Assembly: GCA_028382965.1 (NCBI GenBank)
Contig: JAOEUK010000005.1
Coordinates: forward strand, 89,971 to 153,970
Origin: Candidatus Puniceispirillum sp.
GTDB taxonomy: Bacteria > Pseudomonadota > Alphaproteobacteria > Puniceispirillales > Puniceispirillaceae
DNA: 64,000 nt
Reading direction: 5' to 3'
This document shows positions 1 through 11,734 of the stretch, piece after piece. Made by a program: the position numbers and the translations under genes. The notes below the pieces were generated by a model. That model saw nothing but the letters and a program-made list of their open reading frames with translations, was not told where the DNA came from and made no database searches. Within the stretch, counting starts at the first letter, position 1, and every line of letters begins with the position of its first letter.

Positions 1-804
<804 letters not shown>

Positions 805-833
805 TTAACGTTAAGCGCAAGCATTCCCAAGAC

Positions 834-1652
834 CTAGTCACGTCTGGCCCGATCAATCCGCATCAAGCTGTCCAGCAATGACGGCATTTCAGATAAAGGC
901 ACCATATTATGCCCATCTGATGGAGCTCGATCTGGAGCTTCATGCGATTCCATGAATATACCTTGAACGCCAACAGCAACCGCTGCCCTTGCCAGTACCG
1001 GCACGAATTCACGCTGCCCTCCTGAACTGCCGCCAAGCCCGCCAGGTTGCTGAACCGAATGGGTAGCATCAAAGACAACCGGATGGCCCAATGCCGCCAT
1101 GGTAGGCAAGGAGCGCATGTCCGACACAAGCGTATTATAGCCAAACGATGTTCCACGCTCGGTTAGTAATAGCTTTTCATTACCAGCCGCAATAATTTTT
1201 GCCACAACATGGGTCATATCCCATGGTGCCAAAAACTGACCCTTTTTCACATTGATAACACATCCAGTTTTTGCTGCTTCAACAAGAAGATCCGTTTGCC
1301 GGCACAAAAAGGCAGGAATTTGGATAATGTCAAGTACTTCAGCCGCCGCAGCGCATTGATCAGGCAGGTGAACATCGCTTAAAACTGGTACGCCAACCTT
1401 AGCCTTGACCATAGCCAGAATGTCCAGCCCATCATCCATGCCAACCCCGCGCACAGCATCAGAAGATGTTCGGTTTGCCTTGTCATAGGATGATTTGTAA
1501 ACAAACCCCATACCGGCTTTTGTCGCCAATTGGGCAAGAGCCTCGGCACAGTATAGAGCGTGATCGCCGCTTTCAATCTGGCAGGGACCCGCAATCAAAA
1601 GCAGTGGCGCATCGCCACCACAAGCAACGTTACCAATTCTTACAGCCTCCAT
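834..1652 (-). CDS. kdsA: 3-deoxy-8-phosphooctulonate synthase
   Basis: Condenses arabinose-5-phosphate with PEP to give Kdo-8-phosphate for the lipopolysaccharide core. The 272 residues match the family length. Visible blocks are [16 protein letters not shown] near residue 20, [35 protein letters not shown] and [12 protein letters not shown]. Cysteine 24 in GPCQIES is at the place that distinguishes metal-dependent enzymes (Cys) from the metal-independent E. coli type (Asn), so this is probably the metal-dependent class. A clear GGGAG sits 8 nt before ATG 1652. It lies between pyrG and eno on the same strand; supply of PEP by enolase links them loosely. Confidence 0.96.
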   Translation of the reverse strand: MEAVRIGNVACGGDAPLLLIAGPCQIESGDHALYCAEALAQLATKAGMGFVYKSSYDKANRTSSDAVRGVGMDDGLDILAMVKAKVGVPVLSDVHLPDQCAAAAEVLDIIQIPAFLCRQTDLLVEAAKTGCVINVKKGQFLAPWDMTHVVAKIIAAGNEKLLLTERGTSFGYNTLVSDMRSLPTMAALGHPVVFDATHSVQQPGGLGGSSGGQREFVPVLARAAVAVGVQGIFMESHEAPDRAPSDGHNMVPLSEMPSLLDSLMRIDRARRD

Positions 1653-1703
1653 AACATCTGCTCCCTAACACAAATAGTGGTCACTCACGGCCTAAAACCA
1701 TAA

Positions 1704-3383
<1,680 letters not shown>

Positions 3384-3443
3384 TTAATTGCAAAAATTTT
3401 AAAATTGTTTGGATTGACAAATCGTTATTTGTCAATCTTGTCC

Positions 3444-3755
3444 TTACTTGCCAGTTGGCACAGTAGGCCCAGATGGCTTAGCGGGTGTTTCTTTTATTAC
3501 ATCATTAACAATTGATACTGGCGCTTTTCCAGCACCCGCCATTATCGCAAGAACAATCGTTGTTGAAAAAAAACCGACAGCTAAAATAGTTGTTAGTCGC
3601 GTCAGAAGACTTGCGGTACCCCGCGCAGTCATAAACCCACCACCACCTCCGCCACCGCCAATACCAAGGCCTCCACCTTCGCTTCGCTGAAGTAGAACAG
3701 TAATGACCAGCCCAAGGGCGATCAAAATATGAATAGTCAGAACCAGCGTTTCCAT
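3444..3755 (-). CDS. secG: Preprotein translocase subunit SecG
   Basis: Small inner-membrane subunit that assists the SecYE channel in protein export. Of the 103 residues, a first membrane helix (METLVLTIHILIALGLVITVLLQ) is followed by the family motif LLQRSEGGGLG, a poly-glycine linker, the MTARGTASLLTRLT segment and a second helix. The C-terminus is proline/lysine rich and probably disordered. The position between tpiA and pyrG on one strand is a conserved proteobacterial arrangement and supports the call. ATG 3755 has AGGAA upstream. Confidence 0.94.
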   Translation of the reverse strand: METLVLTIHILIALGLVITVLLQRSEGGGLGIGGGGGGGGFMTARGTASLLTRLTTILAVGFFSTTIVLAIMAGAGKAPVSIVNDVIKETPAKPSGPTVPTGK

Positions 3756-3865
3756 AGTATTGGTTTCCTGCAGATGAAATCTATGTGCCGCTTATATTGC
3801 GTCTTTGATTAGTTTTCAACAAAAATGGCGCAAGTGATGTCCATTTTGGAATTCATTTGCTGTAT

Positions 3866-4630
3866 TTATTTTACAAACTCGGATTTTAACATTTGCGAAC
3901 GTGCCGATTCACAAATCAAATCAAACGCCTCAGCGTCAAGACTTGCGCCACCAATCAGCCCTCCACCAACGTTATCAAGAGAAAAAATAGATGCCGCATT
4001 CTCTGCATTTACCGAACCACCATAAAGAATCGGTACATTTGGTATTATATCGCCCCTTTGATTTTTTGGAAGCTCACTAGCAATTGCATCATGCATTGCG
4101 GCGATATCAGCAAGTGATGCCACTTCACCTGTTCCTATAGCCCAAACTGGCTCGTAAGCGATCATAAGCTGGCCTCGCGGTATTTCATCGGGGACAGAAG
4201 CACGCAACTGGTCAATAACCACCTGCTCTGCTTGTCCAGCATGCCGCTCACCAAGTGTTTCGCCAAGGCAAACAATTACATCCATGCCATGAACAATTGC
4301 CTGTTTTGCTTTTTCGGCAACCAACCGGCTTTTCTCACCGTGATTAATCCGCCGTTCAGAATGCCCCAGAAGCACAACTGATGCGCCGCAATCACGCAGC
4401 ATCGCTGCCGAAACGTCACCCGTATGCGCTCCATCCGCAGCTTGATGACAATCCTGTCCACCAAGCCGAATATCACTGCCCTGAAGGCGAATGGACATTG
4501 GAATTAAATATGTGTGCGGCGCAAGTAATATCCTAGTCACTGGCTGAACAATTTTAGCGTTAAGGGCATTAGCGAGGCCCCCTGCATCCTTTAATGATGG
4601 GTTCATTTTCCAATTAGCGGCAATAATCAT
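3866..4630 (-). CDS. tpiA: Triosephosphate isomerase
   Basis: Interconverts dihydroxyacetone phosphate and glyceraldehyde-3-phosphate. The TIM-barrel signatures are present: AANWKMNPS at the N-terminus (catalytic Lys), LLGHSERR (catalytic His), AYEPVWAIGTG (catalytic Glu) and YGGSVN (phosphate binding). The ORF track starts 9 residues earlier (MDFCKIDIE); I prefer ATG 4630, which puts MIIAANWKMN at the terminus and yields 254 residues, normal for the family. First gene of the leftward tpiA-secG-pyrG-kdsA-eno run, divergent from ppiD. Confidence 0.97.
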   Translation of the reverse strand: MIIAANWKMNPSLKDAGGLANALNAKIVQPVTRILLAPHTYLIPMSIRLQGSDIRLGGQDCHQAADGAHTGDVSAAMLRDCGASVVLLGHSERRINHGEKSRLVAEKAKQAIVHGMDVIVCLGETLGERHAGQAEQVVIDQLRASVPDEIPRGQLMIAYEPVWAIGTGEVASLADIAAMHDAIASELPKNQRGDIIPNVPILYGGSVNAENAASIFSLDNVGGGLIGGASLDAEAFDLICESARSQMLKSEFVK

Positions 4631-4963
4631 TTCAATATCAATCTTACAAAAGTCCACTTATTACAAAGAGTTTGTACCTAAAAAAACCATGTAATGTTGA
4701 CAAATCTTGGCTAGATTTTACGTATCGTATACGTCCTTAAATTAATTTATTTGCTTTATAACACATATCGATCGACATAACCTAAACAACATTAACACAA
4801 TCGCTAGTCCAAACTGGAACAAAAAACCTGATTATTTTTATGAAACATATTATATTATAATATTGAAGTTGCCCCACTTGCCGGCAATCTTTATTAAAGT
4901 AAATTAAAGCTTAGAATTCTGGCTAAAACAGCCCGACCTGAAAAAGAAATGGACGACTGAAAA
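4631..4963. other. Divergent tpiA/ppiD intergenic region
   Basis: 333 bp without a gene, holding promoters for both directions. A TTGACA at 4697-4702 points toward ppiD but has no convincing -10 at 16-18 nt. An AT-rich block (ATATTATATTATAATATT) occurs near 4847-4865. A perfect 10-bp palindrome TTGCCGGCAA lies at 4878-4887, about 75 bp before ppiD, and could be an operator. None of these is firmly assigned. Confidence 0.4.
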
Positions 4964-6820
4964 ATGCTACAGGCAATGCGCAGCGGTACTAAATCCCCAA
5001 TTATGAAGTTTTTTCTTCTGTTCCTAGCGGGTGGGTTTGCCTTGTGGGGTGTTGGAGATGTCACTACAGGCCTGATTGGCGGAAGTGACAAAGCCATTTC
5101 AGCCCATGATGTATCGATGTCACCACGCGAGGTTGCTGTAGAATTTGAGCGTACACGGCGAAACTATCTGCCAAATAGTAGCGTTGGTGAGGCCCTCCAG
5201 AGCGGCTTACTCAATGACGTGATGGGGGCATTGTCGCGCGATGTTCTTTTCCGAGCTGAAAATCTTGGGCTTAACTTAACAGTCACGCGCGAGATGCAGC
5301 GAGATTCAATAGTTAATGAAAAATCATTTCAAGACAAACTTGGCTCTTTTTCTGAGGGGCGCTTTTTACAAGCCCTTAACCGCTCTGGCATGTCAGAATC
5401 AGACTATCTAAAACGTGTCGATGGAGTATTGATGCGTGATCAATTGATGGGATCACTAACGTCTGGGACCCGCTTTGACAAAGCTACTGCCCGAGTTATT
5501 GCTTCCTATGACCTTGAAAAGCGCGTTGTGCGGCTTACCAGTTTTCCAGTTACTACCAGTTCGATCCCCACGCCAGCGGCGAATGTCCTTGAGAAGTTTT
5601 TTGCAGAAAATAAATCAGTTTATGATGCTCCTAAACTTCGCAAAGTAACCATAGCCAGTATTTCAGCCCAAATGCTGGCAAATAAGCTTGATATACCCAA
5701 TGCTGAAATCCAGTTAGCATTTGAGAATCGAATTGAAGAGTTCAGCAAACCAGAAATGCGCAAAATTCAGCAAATGGTTTTTGACGATATCGAAAAAGCT
5801 AAAACAGCCCAATTACGCATTATTTCGGGTGAAAAATTTGTTGCTGTTGCTGCCGATATGTTGAACTGGACAGATGCTGATACAATTCTTGGTACCGTTA
5901 CCAAATCAGCGCTTGATCCAGCGCTAGCAGATATTGCTTTTGGAAGTGAAGTTGGAATTCCTGTTGGGCCAGTGGAAACAGCATTTGGTCAACATGTCAT
6001 TGTTGTTGAAAAAATTATTATGGGTGAACAAGCTTTGTTGCCTGATGTTAAGCAAAAGATTATTGACACGCTGCGTGCCGAAAAATCCATTGATATGCTT
6101 TACGAAAAGGCAAATGAGTTTGAGGATGCAATCGGCTCAGGTGCCACTATTGAGGAAGCTGTTTTCAAGGTTGGTGGTAGCCTTATCACAATCGAAAATG
6201 TTAGTCGCAATGGCCTTGACGTTGATGGCCGTCCAATCACAGGAGATGGAGCCAAATTAATCAAAGACACCGCTGTTTTGGACCTGATTTGGGCGGGTGA
6301 AATAAATGAAACAAGTGTCATCCAAGAAGGTGGTGACGATATGTTCTTTGCAGTAAAGGTAAACTCTCAAAGCCCCCAAAAAGAAAGAAGCCTTGATGAT
6401 GTTCGTCAGCGTGTTAATGCTGACTGGAAAAAGGCTGAGGCAATCAAAATAGCCAAGGCCAGCGCCGAAGTAGCAGCCAAGATAAATGATGATAATGGCA
6501 CCATCACTGAAACATTCCGCCGGAATGGTCTAGGTCTTGATCATGAGGCGGCAGGACTTATTGCAAACCGCGCCTTTGATTTGAAAATTAATAGTAGCGG
6601 TGTGGTTGAAACTGGCAGTGAGGCTATTGCCATTAAAACTCTTCAGATTATTCCAGCCGGTGATACAGAAATTGAAGAAACTGGAGCAATTGTTATTGAG
6701 GTGTTAAATAATGCACTTCGAGAAGATATGCTGAACATGGTATTACTATCCTTTTCTGAAAGTCATGACCTTCAGCTTAATCCCACAGCTGTTCGCCAGC
6801 TACTTGTTGGAAACCAGTAG
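4964..6820 (+). CDS. ppiD: PpiD-like membrane-anchored periplasmic peptidyl-prolyl isomerase/chaperone
   Basis: Predicted folding factor for exported proteins, held in the inner membrane with the bulk in the periplasm. Residues about 14-35 form one membrane helix (MKFFLLFLAGGFALWGVGDV), followed by a SurA-N-like helical region (about 40-200) and a parvulin-type PpiC region around residues 245-355, where SGEKFVAVAADML and PVGPVETAFGQHVIVVEKI resemble parvulin strands. Its 618 residues equal the usual PpiD length. The location directly before trpE and divergent to tpiA is typical in alphaproteobacteria. Catalytic activity of the parvulin domain cannot be judged from sequence alone. The stop codon overlaps the trpE start. 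Confidence 0.88.
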   Translation: MLQAMRSGTKSPIMKFFLLFLAGGFALWGVGDVTTGLIGGSDKAISAHDVSMSPREVAVEFERTRRNYLPNSSVGEALQSGLLNDVMGALSRDVLFRAENLGLNLTVTREMQRDSIVNEKSFQDKLGSFSEGRFLQALNRSGMSESDYLKRVDGVLMRDQLMGSLTSGTRFDKATARVIASYDLEKRVVRLTSFPVTTSSIPTPAANVLEKFFAENKSVYDAPKLRKVTIASISAQMLANKLDIPNAEIQLAFENRIEEFSKPEMRKIQQMVFDDIEKAKTAQLRIISGEKFVAVAADMLNWTDADTILGTVTKSALDPALADIAFGSEVGIPVGPVETAFGQHVIVVEKIIMGEQALLPDVKQKIIDTLRAEKSIDMLYEKANEFEDAIGSGATIEEAVFKVGGSLITIENVSRNGLDVDGRPITGDGAKLIKDTAVLDLIWAGEINETSVIQEGGDDMFFAVKVNSQSPQKERSLDDVRQRVNADWKKAEAIKIAKASAEVAAKINDDNGTITETFRRNGLGLDHEAAGLIANRAFDLKINSSGVVETGSEAIAIKTLQIIPAGDTEIEETGAIVIEVLNNALREDMLNMVLLSFSESHDLQLNPTAVRQLLVGNQ

Positions 6821-8319
6821 TGGCGCTAGGAACTAGTGATAATTTTGACAGCTTTGCAGCCACTTTTGACGCTGACAGTCTTCAGCTTGTTCACCGTGTT
6901 CTCGTAGCTGACACTCAAACTCCCGTTTCGGCCTATTTAAAGCTAGCAGGCGATAAGCCAAACTGCTTTTTATTGGAATCAGTTGAAGGTGGTGAAGTTA
7001 GAGGTCGCTTCTCGGTTATTGGATTAGCACCCGATCTGATCTGGCGGTGCCGCAATGGACAGGCTGAAATCAACAAAACACCTGAAAATGAGAGTTGCTT
7101 TGAGCCTGAAAAATTACCCCCACTAGATTCACTTCGAGCACTGATGCGGCAATCTCAAATGTCTAATACGGGTAATTTGCCGCCAATGGCCGCAGGTTTG
7201 TTTGGCTATTTCGGATATGACATGATTCGCCTGATAGAGGATATCCCTGACTCTAATGAGCCAATTATTGAAATGGATGATGCACTATTGCTAAGGCCTT
7301 CTTTGATTGCTATTTTTGATAGACTTCAGGACAGTATTACCCTTGTTACACAAATTCGACCGAATGATTGGGATAATGCGGCTACGGCTTGGAACGAAGC
7401 TCAATCCCGCCTTGTCAGCGCCATCAAAGATCTGGACAGCCCATTACCTCACACCGAAATTGGCAATGCCAAAACGCCACTTCCTGAACCAACAGCCAAT
7501 ATGAAAAAATCTTCTTTTTTGGATATGGTTGAAAAAGCTAAAGATTATATTCGCGCGGGCGACATATTCCAAATTGTTGTATCTCAGAGGTTTAGCATTC
7601 CCTTTAACCTGCCATCAATCAATTTGTATCGATCATTGCGTCGACTAAACCCATCTCCTTTTCTGTTTCATTTTAATTTTGGAAAAATGGCGCTGGTAGG
7701 TTCCAGTCCAGAAATTCTAGTACGACTACGCGGTATTGACGTCACAATTCGCCCTGTTGCTGGCACTAGAAAGCGTGGCGCAAATCCTAATGAAGATGCG
7801 GCAAATGCTGCCGACTTAATGGCTGATGTTAAAGAAAGGGCTGAACACCTGATGCTACTGGACCTCGGACGCAACGATGTTGGGCGAGTATCAAAGCCGG
7901 GCACAGTGCGTGTTAAATCAAATTATGAGGTTGAATATTACAGTCACGTCATGCACATAGCTTCCCAGGTTGAAGGAGAGATTCGTGACAACCTTGACGC
8001 AGTTGATGCTTTGGTTGCTGGATTTCCAGCCGGCACAGTATCTGGTGCCCCAAAAATTCGAGCTATGGAGCTGATTGACAAACTTGAACCAGACAAGCGT
8101 GGTGCCTACTCTGGTGCTGTCGGCTACATTTCAGTCGCAGGTGATCTTGATACGTGCATCGCGCTTCGGACAGCAGTTATCAAAGACAAAACCATGTACG
8201 TTCAAGCTGGCGCTGGAGTAGTTTATGACAGTGATCCAGAGTCAGAATATGAAGAGACACGGAGCAAGGCAAGAGCCCTAATCCGTGCCGCCGGTGAGGC
8301 ACTGCGCTTCACACACTGA
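6820..8319 (+). CDS. trpE: Anthranilate synthase component I
   Basis: Makes anthranilate from chorismate with ammonia supplied by TrpG; first step of tryptophan synthesis. The 499 residues carry the N-terminal regulatory region with LLESVEGG (tryptophan-binding type motif) and the chorismate-binding domain with GDIFQIVVSQRF, PSPFLFHF, PVAGTRKRG, LMLLDLGRNDVGRVS and GAVGYISVAGDLD. The start is GTG 6820 sharing a base with the ppiD stop (TAGTG), so the two genes are translationally coupled. No trpG, trpD or trpC follows: a terminator and a LysE exporter come next, so the partner subunit must be encoded elsewhere. Confidence 0.96.
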   Translation: MALGTSDNFDSFAATFDADSLQLVHRVLVADTQTPVSAYLKLAGDKPNCFLLESVEGGEVRGRFSVIGLAPDLIWRCRNGQAEINKTPENESCFEPEKLPPLDSLRALMRQSQMSNTGNLPPMAAGLFGYFGYDMIRLIEDIPDSNEPIIEMDDALLLRPSLIAIFDRLQDSITLVTQIRPNDWDNAATAWNEAQSRLVSAIKDLDSPLPHTEIGNAKTPLPEPTANMKKSSFLDMVEKAKDYIRAGDIFQIVVSQRFSIPFNLPSINLYRSLRRLNPSPFLFHFNFGKMALVGSSPEILVRLRGIDVTIRPVAGTRKRGANPNEDAANAADLMADVKERAEHLMLLDLGRNDVGRVSKPGTVRVKSNYEVEYYSHVMHIASQVEGEIRDNLDAVDALVAGFPAGTVSGAPKIRAMELIDKLEPDKRGAYSGAVGYISVAGDLDTCIALRTAVIKDKTMYVQAGAGVVYDSDPESEYEETRSKARALIRAAGEALRFTH

Positions 8320-8386
8320 CTTTTTGCTTCTTTCAAACCACCTGACCTTGCCAAGGCTTACAGTCTTTGTCTAAGGTTACGCCCTA

Positions 8387-8420
8387 CTCTGATTTCTAAA
8401 TCAGAGCCTCTTTTGTCTTG
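8387..8420 (+). terminator. Rho-independent terminator after trpE
   Basis: Perfect 9-bp inverted repeat CTCTGATTT/AAATCAGAG separated by 2 nt and followed by CCTCTTTTGTCTT. It lies 68 nt after the trpE stop on the coding strand and closes the ppiD-trpE unit before the LysE gene. Confidence 0.65.
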
Positions 8421-8447
8421 TCGTACTGATTGATTAAACGTTGCCCC

Positions 8448-9044
8448 ATGGATTTGCCAACCATACTATCATTTACACTATTCGCATTTGTATCTGCCTT
8501 TACACCAGGCCCAAATAACATCATGCTAGCAGCCTCAGGAGCTAATTTTGGATTTTGGGCTAGCGTACCTCATATATCAGGCGTTTTGATCGGCTTTATC
8601 TCATTGGTTGTAGCAGCAGGACTGGGGCTTTCTGGATTGTTTTCCATATTCCCTAACTTTTATAATATATTAAAGATTATTAGTTTCTTTTTTTTAGTTT
8701 ACCTTGCATTAAAAATTGGGACAGCTGGGCATGCACAAGCTCAGCACCGCGATCTACCACTACGATTCTGGCAAGCTGCGATGTTTCAATTAGTTAATCC
8801 AAAAGGTATATCAGTTATTATCAGTTCAGTTACAGCCTTTACAAGTAGCGCAAACGCATTGGCAACCGAGGTTTTTGTTTTGTTTGTGGTCTTTTCATTT
8901 GTCACAATTGGATCCACCTGCACTTGGACCCTATTTGGCATGGTCATTGGTAAGATTCTAAACTCAGAAAAAAGGCTGCGCTTATTCAACCGTTCAATGG
9001 CATCATTATTGTTTGTGAGTTTAGTGCCGGTGATTTTAAGCTAG
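8448..9044 (+). CDS. LysE/RhtB family amino-acid exporter
   Basis: Probable inner-membrane efflux protein for amino acids or derivatives. The N-terminus (TLFAFVSAFTPGPNNIMLAASGA) is the family signature, TPGPNN in particular, and the rest shows about six hydrophobic segments with the QLVNPKG motif in the middle. With ATG 8448 it has 198 residues, the normal size; the track's TTG at 8430 adds six residues without support. The substrate cannot be told. It stands alone between the trpE terminator and the acyl-CoA ligase. Confidence 0.88.
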   Translation: MDLPTILSFTLFAFVSAFTPGPNNIMLAASGANFGFWASVPHISGVLIGFISLVVAAGLGLSGLFSIFPNFYNILKIISFFFLVYLALKIGTAGHAQAQHRDLPLRFWQAAMFQLVNPKGISVIISSVTAFTSSANALATEVFVLFVVFSFVTIGSTCTWTLFGMVIGKILNSEKRLRLFNRSMASLLFVSLVPVILS

Positions 9045-9287
9045 CCGACCACTTACCAAACAGATACCTCTCCATGCCAAATCAGGACTTAAAATTATAT
9101 TAAATTAATGATTTTATCTAAAAAGTCTAACCAAAGATATTAACTCATCAGCGTTCCTAAAAAAATTTCTAAGAAAAAGACAATTTTAACTGTACCAGCG
9201 CTACACTCATCGCAATCACATTTGCAATTACACTAATTTCCGATAGGCTAAAGACCCTATTAACAAATTAATCAAAGTCTAAAAAGC

Positions 9288-11069
9288 ATGAATTTGACCC
9301 AGAAAACTGTCAACTCTCCGCATTATATCACACATGCAAACCTGGTTGAGACCTTTTTCAAAAATGCAGCTAAACACGGTGAAAAACCGCTTCTTTTTCA
9401 TAAACAAAAAGGGAAATGGGCTGGAAAAAACTGGAATGAGGTTGCTAATGCAGTGCGACGCCTAGCTGGAGCGCTTGTTGCAGCTGGGATAAAACCCCGC
9501 GACCGCGTTATCATCAGTGCAGAAAATCGGCCTGAATGGGCTATCGCCGACCTTGCCATTATGTCGATTGGCGCAATTGTTGTTCCAGCTTATACAACTA
9601 ACACGGAAGACGACCATATATATATCATGGAACATTCCGGTGCGGTAGCAGCCATCACATCTGGCGGCATTCTCGCCAGCCGTTTAGTTCTTGCGGCGTC
9701 GCGCGTTGAAAATATTCGTATGCTTGTAACAATGGATGAGGGGGAAAATCAGCCAAACCTTGGCACAAAAATAATCTGCAATTGGCAGTCATTGATGGAA
9801 ACCAATCAACCTCTTGCTGATATTGATAGCCGTATTGCGGCTCAAGATACTGATGATATTTGCTGTCTTGTCTATACATCTGGTACAGGCGGCAGGCCAA
9901 AAGGTGTGATGCTTACACACCGTTCGATTCAAGCTTGCATCACAGCCGCAATTGAAATTCTAAAAGAAGGAGGAGTTGACAAAAACCAAAGATTTTTATC
10001 ACTTCTTCCTCTATCACATTCATATGAACATACCGCTGGCATGCACTTGCCAATTCAAACAAAGTCAGAAGTTTGGTATTGTGAGTCTGTTGAACAGATT
10101 GGTGCAAATCTAAAAGAAGTATCGCCAAGCCTCATGACTGCAGTTCCGCGGCTCTATGACGTGCTGCATGAGAGAATTGTGAGAAGCGTTAGAACCAAGG
10201 GTGGCCTAACTGAAAAATTGTTTTTGGAAACTATCCGCCTTGGGCGTAAACGCTTGGCTGGCAAAGCGTTGTTACCCCATGAGTTTTTCATCGATCTCTT
10301 ACTCGAACGTCTTGTTCGTCAAAAAATACAGGCACGACTTGGTGGGAGGCTGAAATACTTCATTTCTGGAGGAGCTGCTCTAAATCCTGAAATTGGAAGC
10401 TTCTTTATGGCACTTGGTGTCAAGCTATTGCAAGGTTACGGACAGACTGAAGCATCACCAGTAATCTCGGCAAACCGGCCAAATAAAATCAAAATCGAAA
10501 CAGTTGGTCCCCCTGTTTCTGGAGTAGAAGTCCGCTTTGCTGATGATGGAGAAATTCTTGTACGTGGAGATCTATTAATGAAGGGCTATTGGCGCGATGA
10601 TCACAGCACCGCTGCAGCAATTCGCGATGGCTGGCTACACACAGGCGATATAGGTAGTTTGGATGATGACGGCTACATAAGCATTACTGGACGAAAAAAA
10701 GAAATCATTGTTAACTCAGGTGGTGAAAATATTGTACCAACCAGAGTTGAGGCGTTATTAACAATAGAAGCTGAAATTGAGCAGGCAATGGTTGATGGTG
10801 ACCAGCGACCTTGGCTAGCAGCAGTCATTGTTCCAAGCTTGGAAACTCGTAAAAACGCTAACACTCAAGAGGCACTAATACTGCTAATTACAGAAACAGT
10901 TGAACGTGCAAATAGTAGGCTTTCACAGATTGAGCGGGTTAGAAAGTTTATTATTGCTGATGATTTTTTTACAATTGAAAACAGTCAATTAACGGCCACC
11001 TTGAAAGTAAGGCGTCATATTGTAAAGGCCCAATACAAGGATCGGCTTGCTGCCCTGTACACCCGTTAA
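9288..11069 (+). CDS. Long-chain acyl-CoA synthetase (AMP-binding family)
   Basis: Activates a fatty acid with ATP and CoA via an acyl-adenylate. The 593 residues show the AMP-binding P-loop YTSGTGGRPKGVMLTH (around residue 200), LPLSHSYEH, GYGQTEASPVIS, GWLHTGDIG and the hinge/C-terminal GRKKEIIVNSGGENI. Length and motifs are those of the FadD/FAA1-like long-chain branch (COG1022), but chain-length preference cannot be read from the sequence. Monocistronic, with 243 bp of AT-rich DNA upstream; the ribosome-binding site is weak. Convergent with the small gene that follows. Confidence 0.9.
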   Translation: MNLTQKTVNSPHYITHANLVETFFKNAAKHGEKPLLFHKQKGKWAGKNWNEVANAVRRLAGALVAAGIKPRDRVIISAENRPEWAIADLAIMSIGAIVVPAYTTNTEDDHIYIMEHSGAVAAITSGGILASRLVLAASRVENIRMLVTMDEGENQPNLGTKIICNWQSLMETNQPLADIDSRIAAQDTDDICCLVYTSGTGGRPKGVMLTHRSIQACITAAIEILKEGGVDKNQRFLSLLPLSHSYEHTAGMHLPIQTKSEVWYCESVEQIGANLKEVSPSLMTAVPRLYDVLHERIVRSVRTKGGLTEKLFLETIRLGRKRLAGKALLPHEFFIDLLLERLVRQKIQARLGGRLKYFISGGAALNPEIGSFFMALGVKLLQGYGQTEASPVISANRPNKIKIETVGPPVSGVEVRFADDGEILVRGDLLMKGYWRDDHSTAAAIRDGWLHTGDIGSLDDDGYISITGRKKEIIVNSGGENIVPTRVEALLTIEAEIEQAMVDGDQRPWLAAVIVPSLETRKNANTQEALILLITETVERANSRLSQIERVRKFIIADDFFTIENSQLTATLKVRRHIVKAQYKDRLAALYTR

Positions 11070-11104
11070 TAGTCGATGCTTTGGCCTGCTACAAATTAAA
11101 GCGA

Positions 11105-11332
11105 TTATTTTACCCAAGTGGAACTCCGTTTTGGCCCCAGATCATCACTCATTAACTGACTGAAGGCCTCTGCAAAATTACGATGCGCTTCTCGATTTTT
11201 TTTCAAAATAGCATCTAGCGGAATAACGATGTCTCCATCTTTACGAAGCCTAGGAGGGTCATAATTACCATAACCAATTATAAGTTGCTGCAAAGCAGCC
11301 ATCAATTCTTTTTCCTGTTCATCCTCGGCCAT
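11105..11332 (-). CDS. Small hypothetical protein, 75 aa
   Basis: I do not recognise a named family. The ORF track begins at 11353 (MMSRELK), but AAGGGAG followed after a short spacer by ATG 11332 is a much better initiation site, giving MAEDEQEKELMAALQQLII. The protein is acidic at the start and basic at the end, with a probable N-terminal amphipathic helix, a middle stretch DPPRLRKDGDIVIPLDAIL and a second helix rich in Ala/Phe. No signal peptide or membrane segment. Convergent with the acyl-CoA ligase 36 bp away. The good ribosome-binding site and coding-like composition make it probably real. Confidence 0.6.
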   Translation of the reverse strand: MAEDEQEKELMAALQQLIIGYGNYDPPRLRKDGDIVIPLDAILKKNREAHRNFAEAFSQLMSDDLGPKRSSTWVK

Positions 11333-11734
11333 TTTAAGCTCCCTTGACATCATCAGCAGCTAAATCATCACTGATATTTTTAGATTAACGGCGCAAAAGT
11401 CCAGCTACAAACATCAACTCTTACTAATGAGAGCGAACGGTTTGAGAACCTTTTTTAACAAACCATGCAATAGATTTGCCATAGCTTAAATATTCTGCGT
11501 TAAATTTAAAACTATAAACGAGGTTTTATAGGTTGTCATTACCTCCAGAGTGGCATCATTCAAGCCTCCCCAGCAAGTTGAAAGAGGCTTTATGAGTCAC
11601 TTTAGCCGCAATTATCTTGGAAGCATAAATTGAATTGCCTAATGATGGCTACAATAGCAATCAACATTATCGAAGCCTAAAAAATAGGATAGTCCTTTAT
11701 ATTAATGCTAAAAAAAACTTAGTTAGTTTCGTGA
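11333..11734. other. Intergenic region with a stem-loop
   Basis: About 400 bp with no convincing gene, between two divergent genes. It contains a perfect 7-bp inverted repeat AAGCCTC/GAGGCTT at 11562-11568 and 11584-11590 with a 15-nt loop, not followed by a T-run. No clear promoter could be fixed for the EamA gene that follows. Confidence 0.35.

Noticed and set aside
863-1156. ORF of 97 residues inside kdsA.
   Set aside because: Shadow frame of a well-conserved gene.
3600-3680. Repeat-like poly-glycine coding stretch in secG.
   Set aside because: A glycine-rich linker is normal in alphaproteobacterial SecG.
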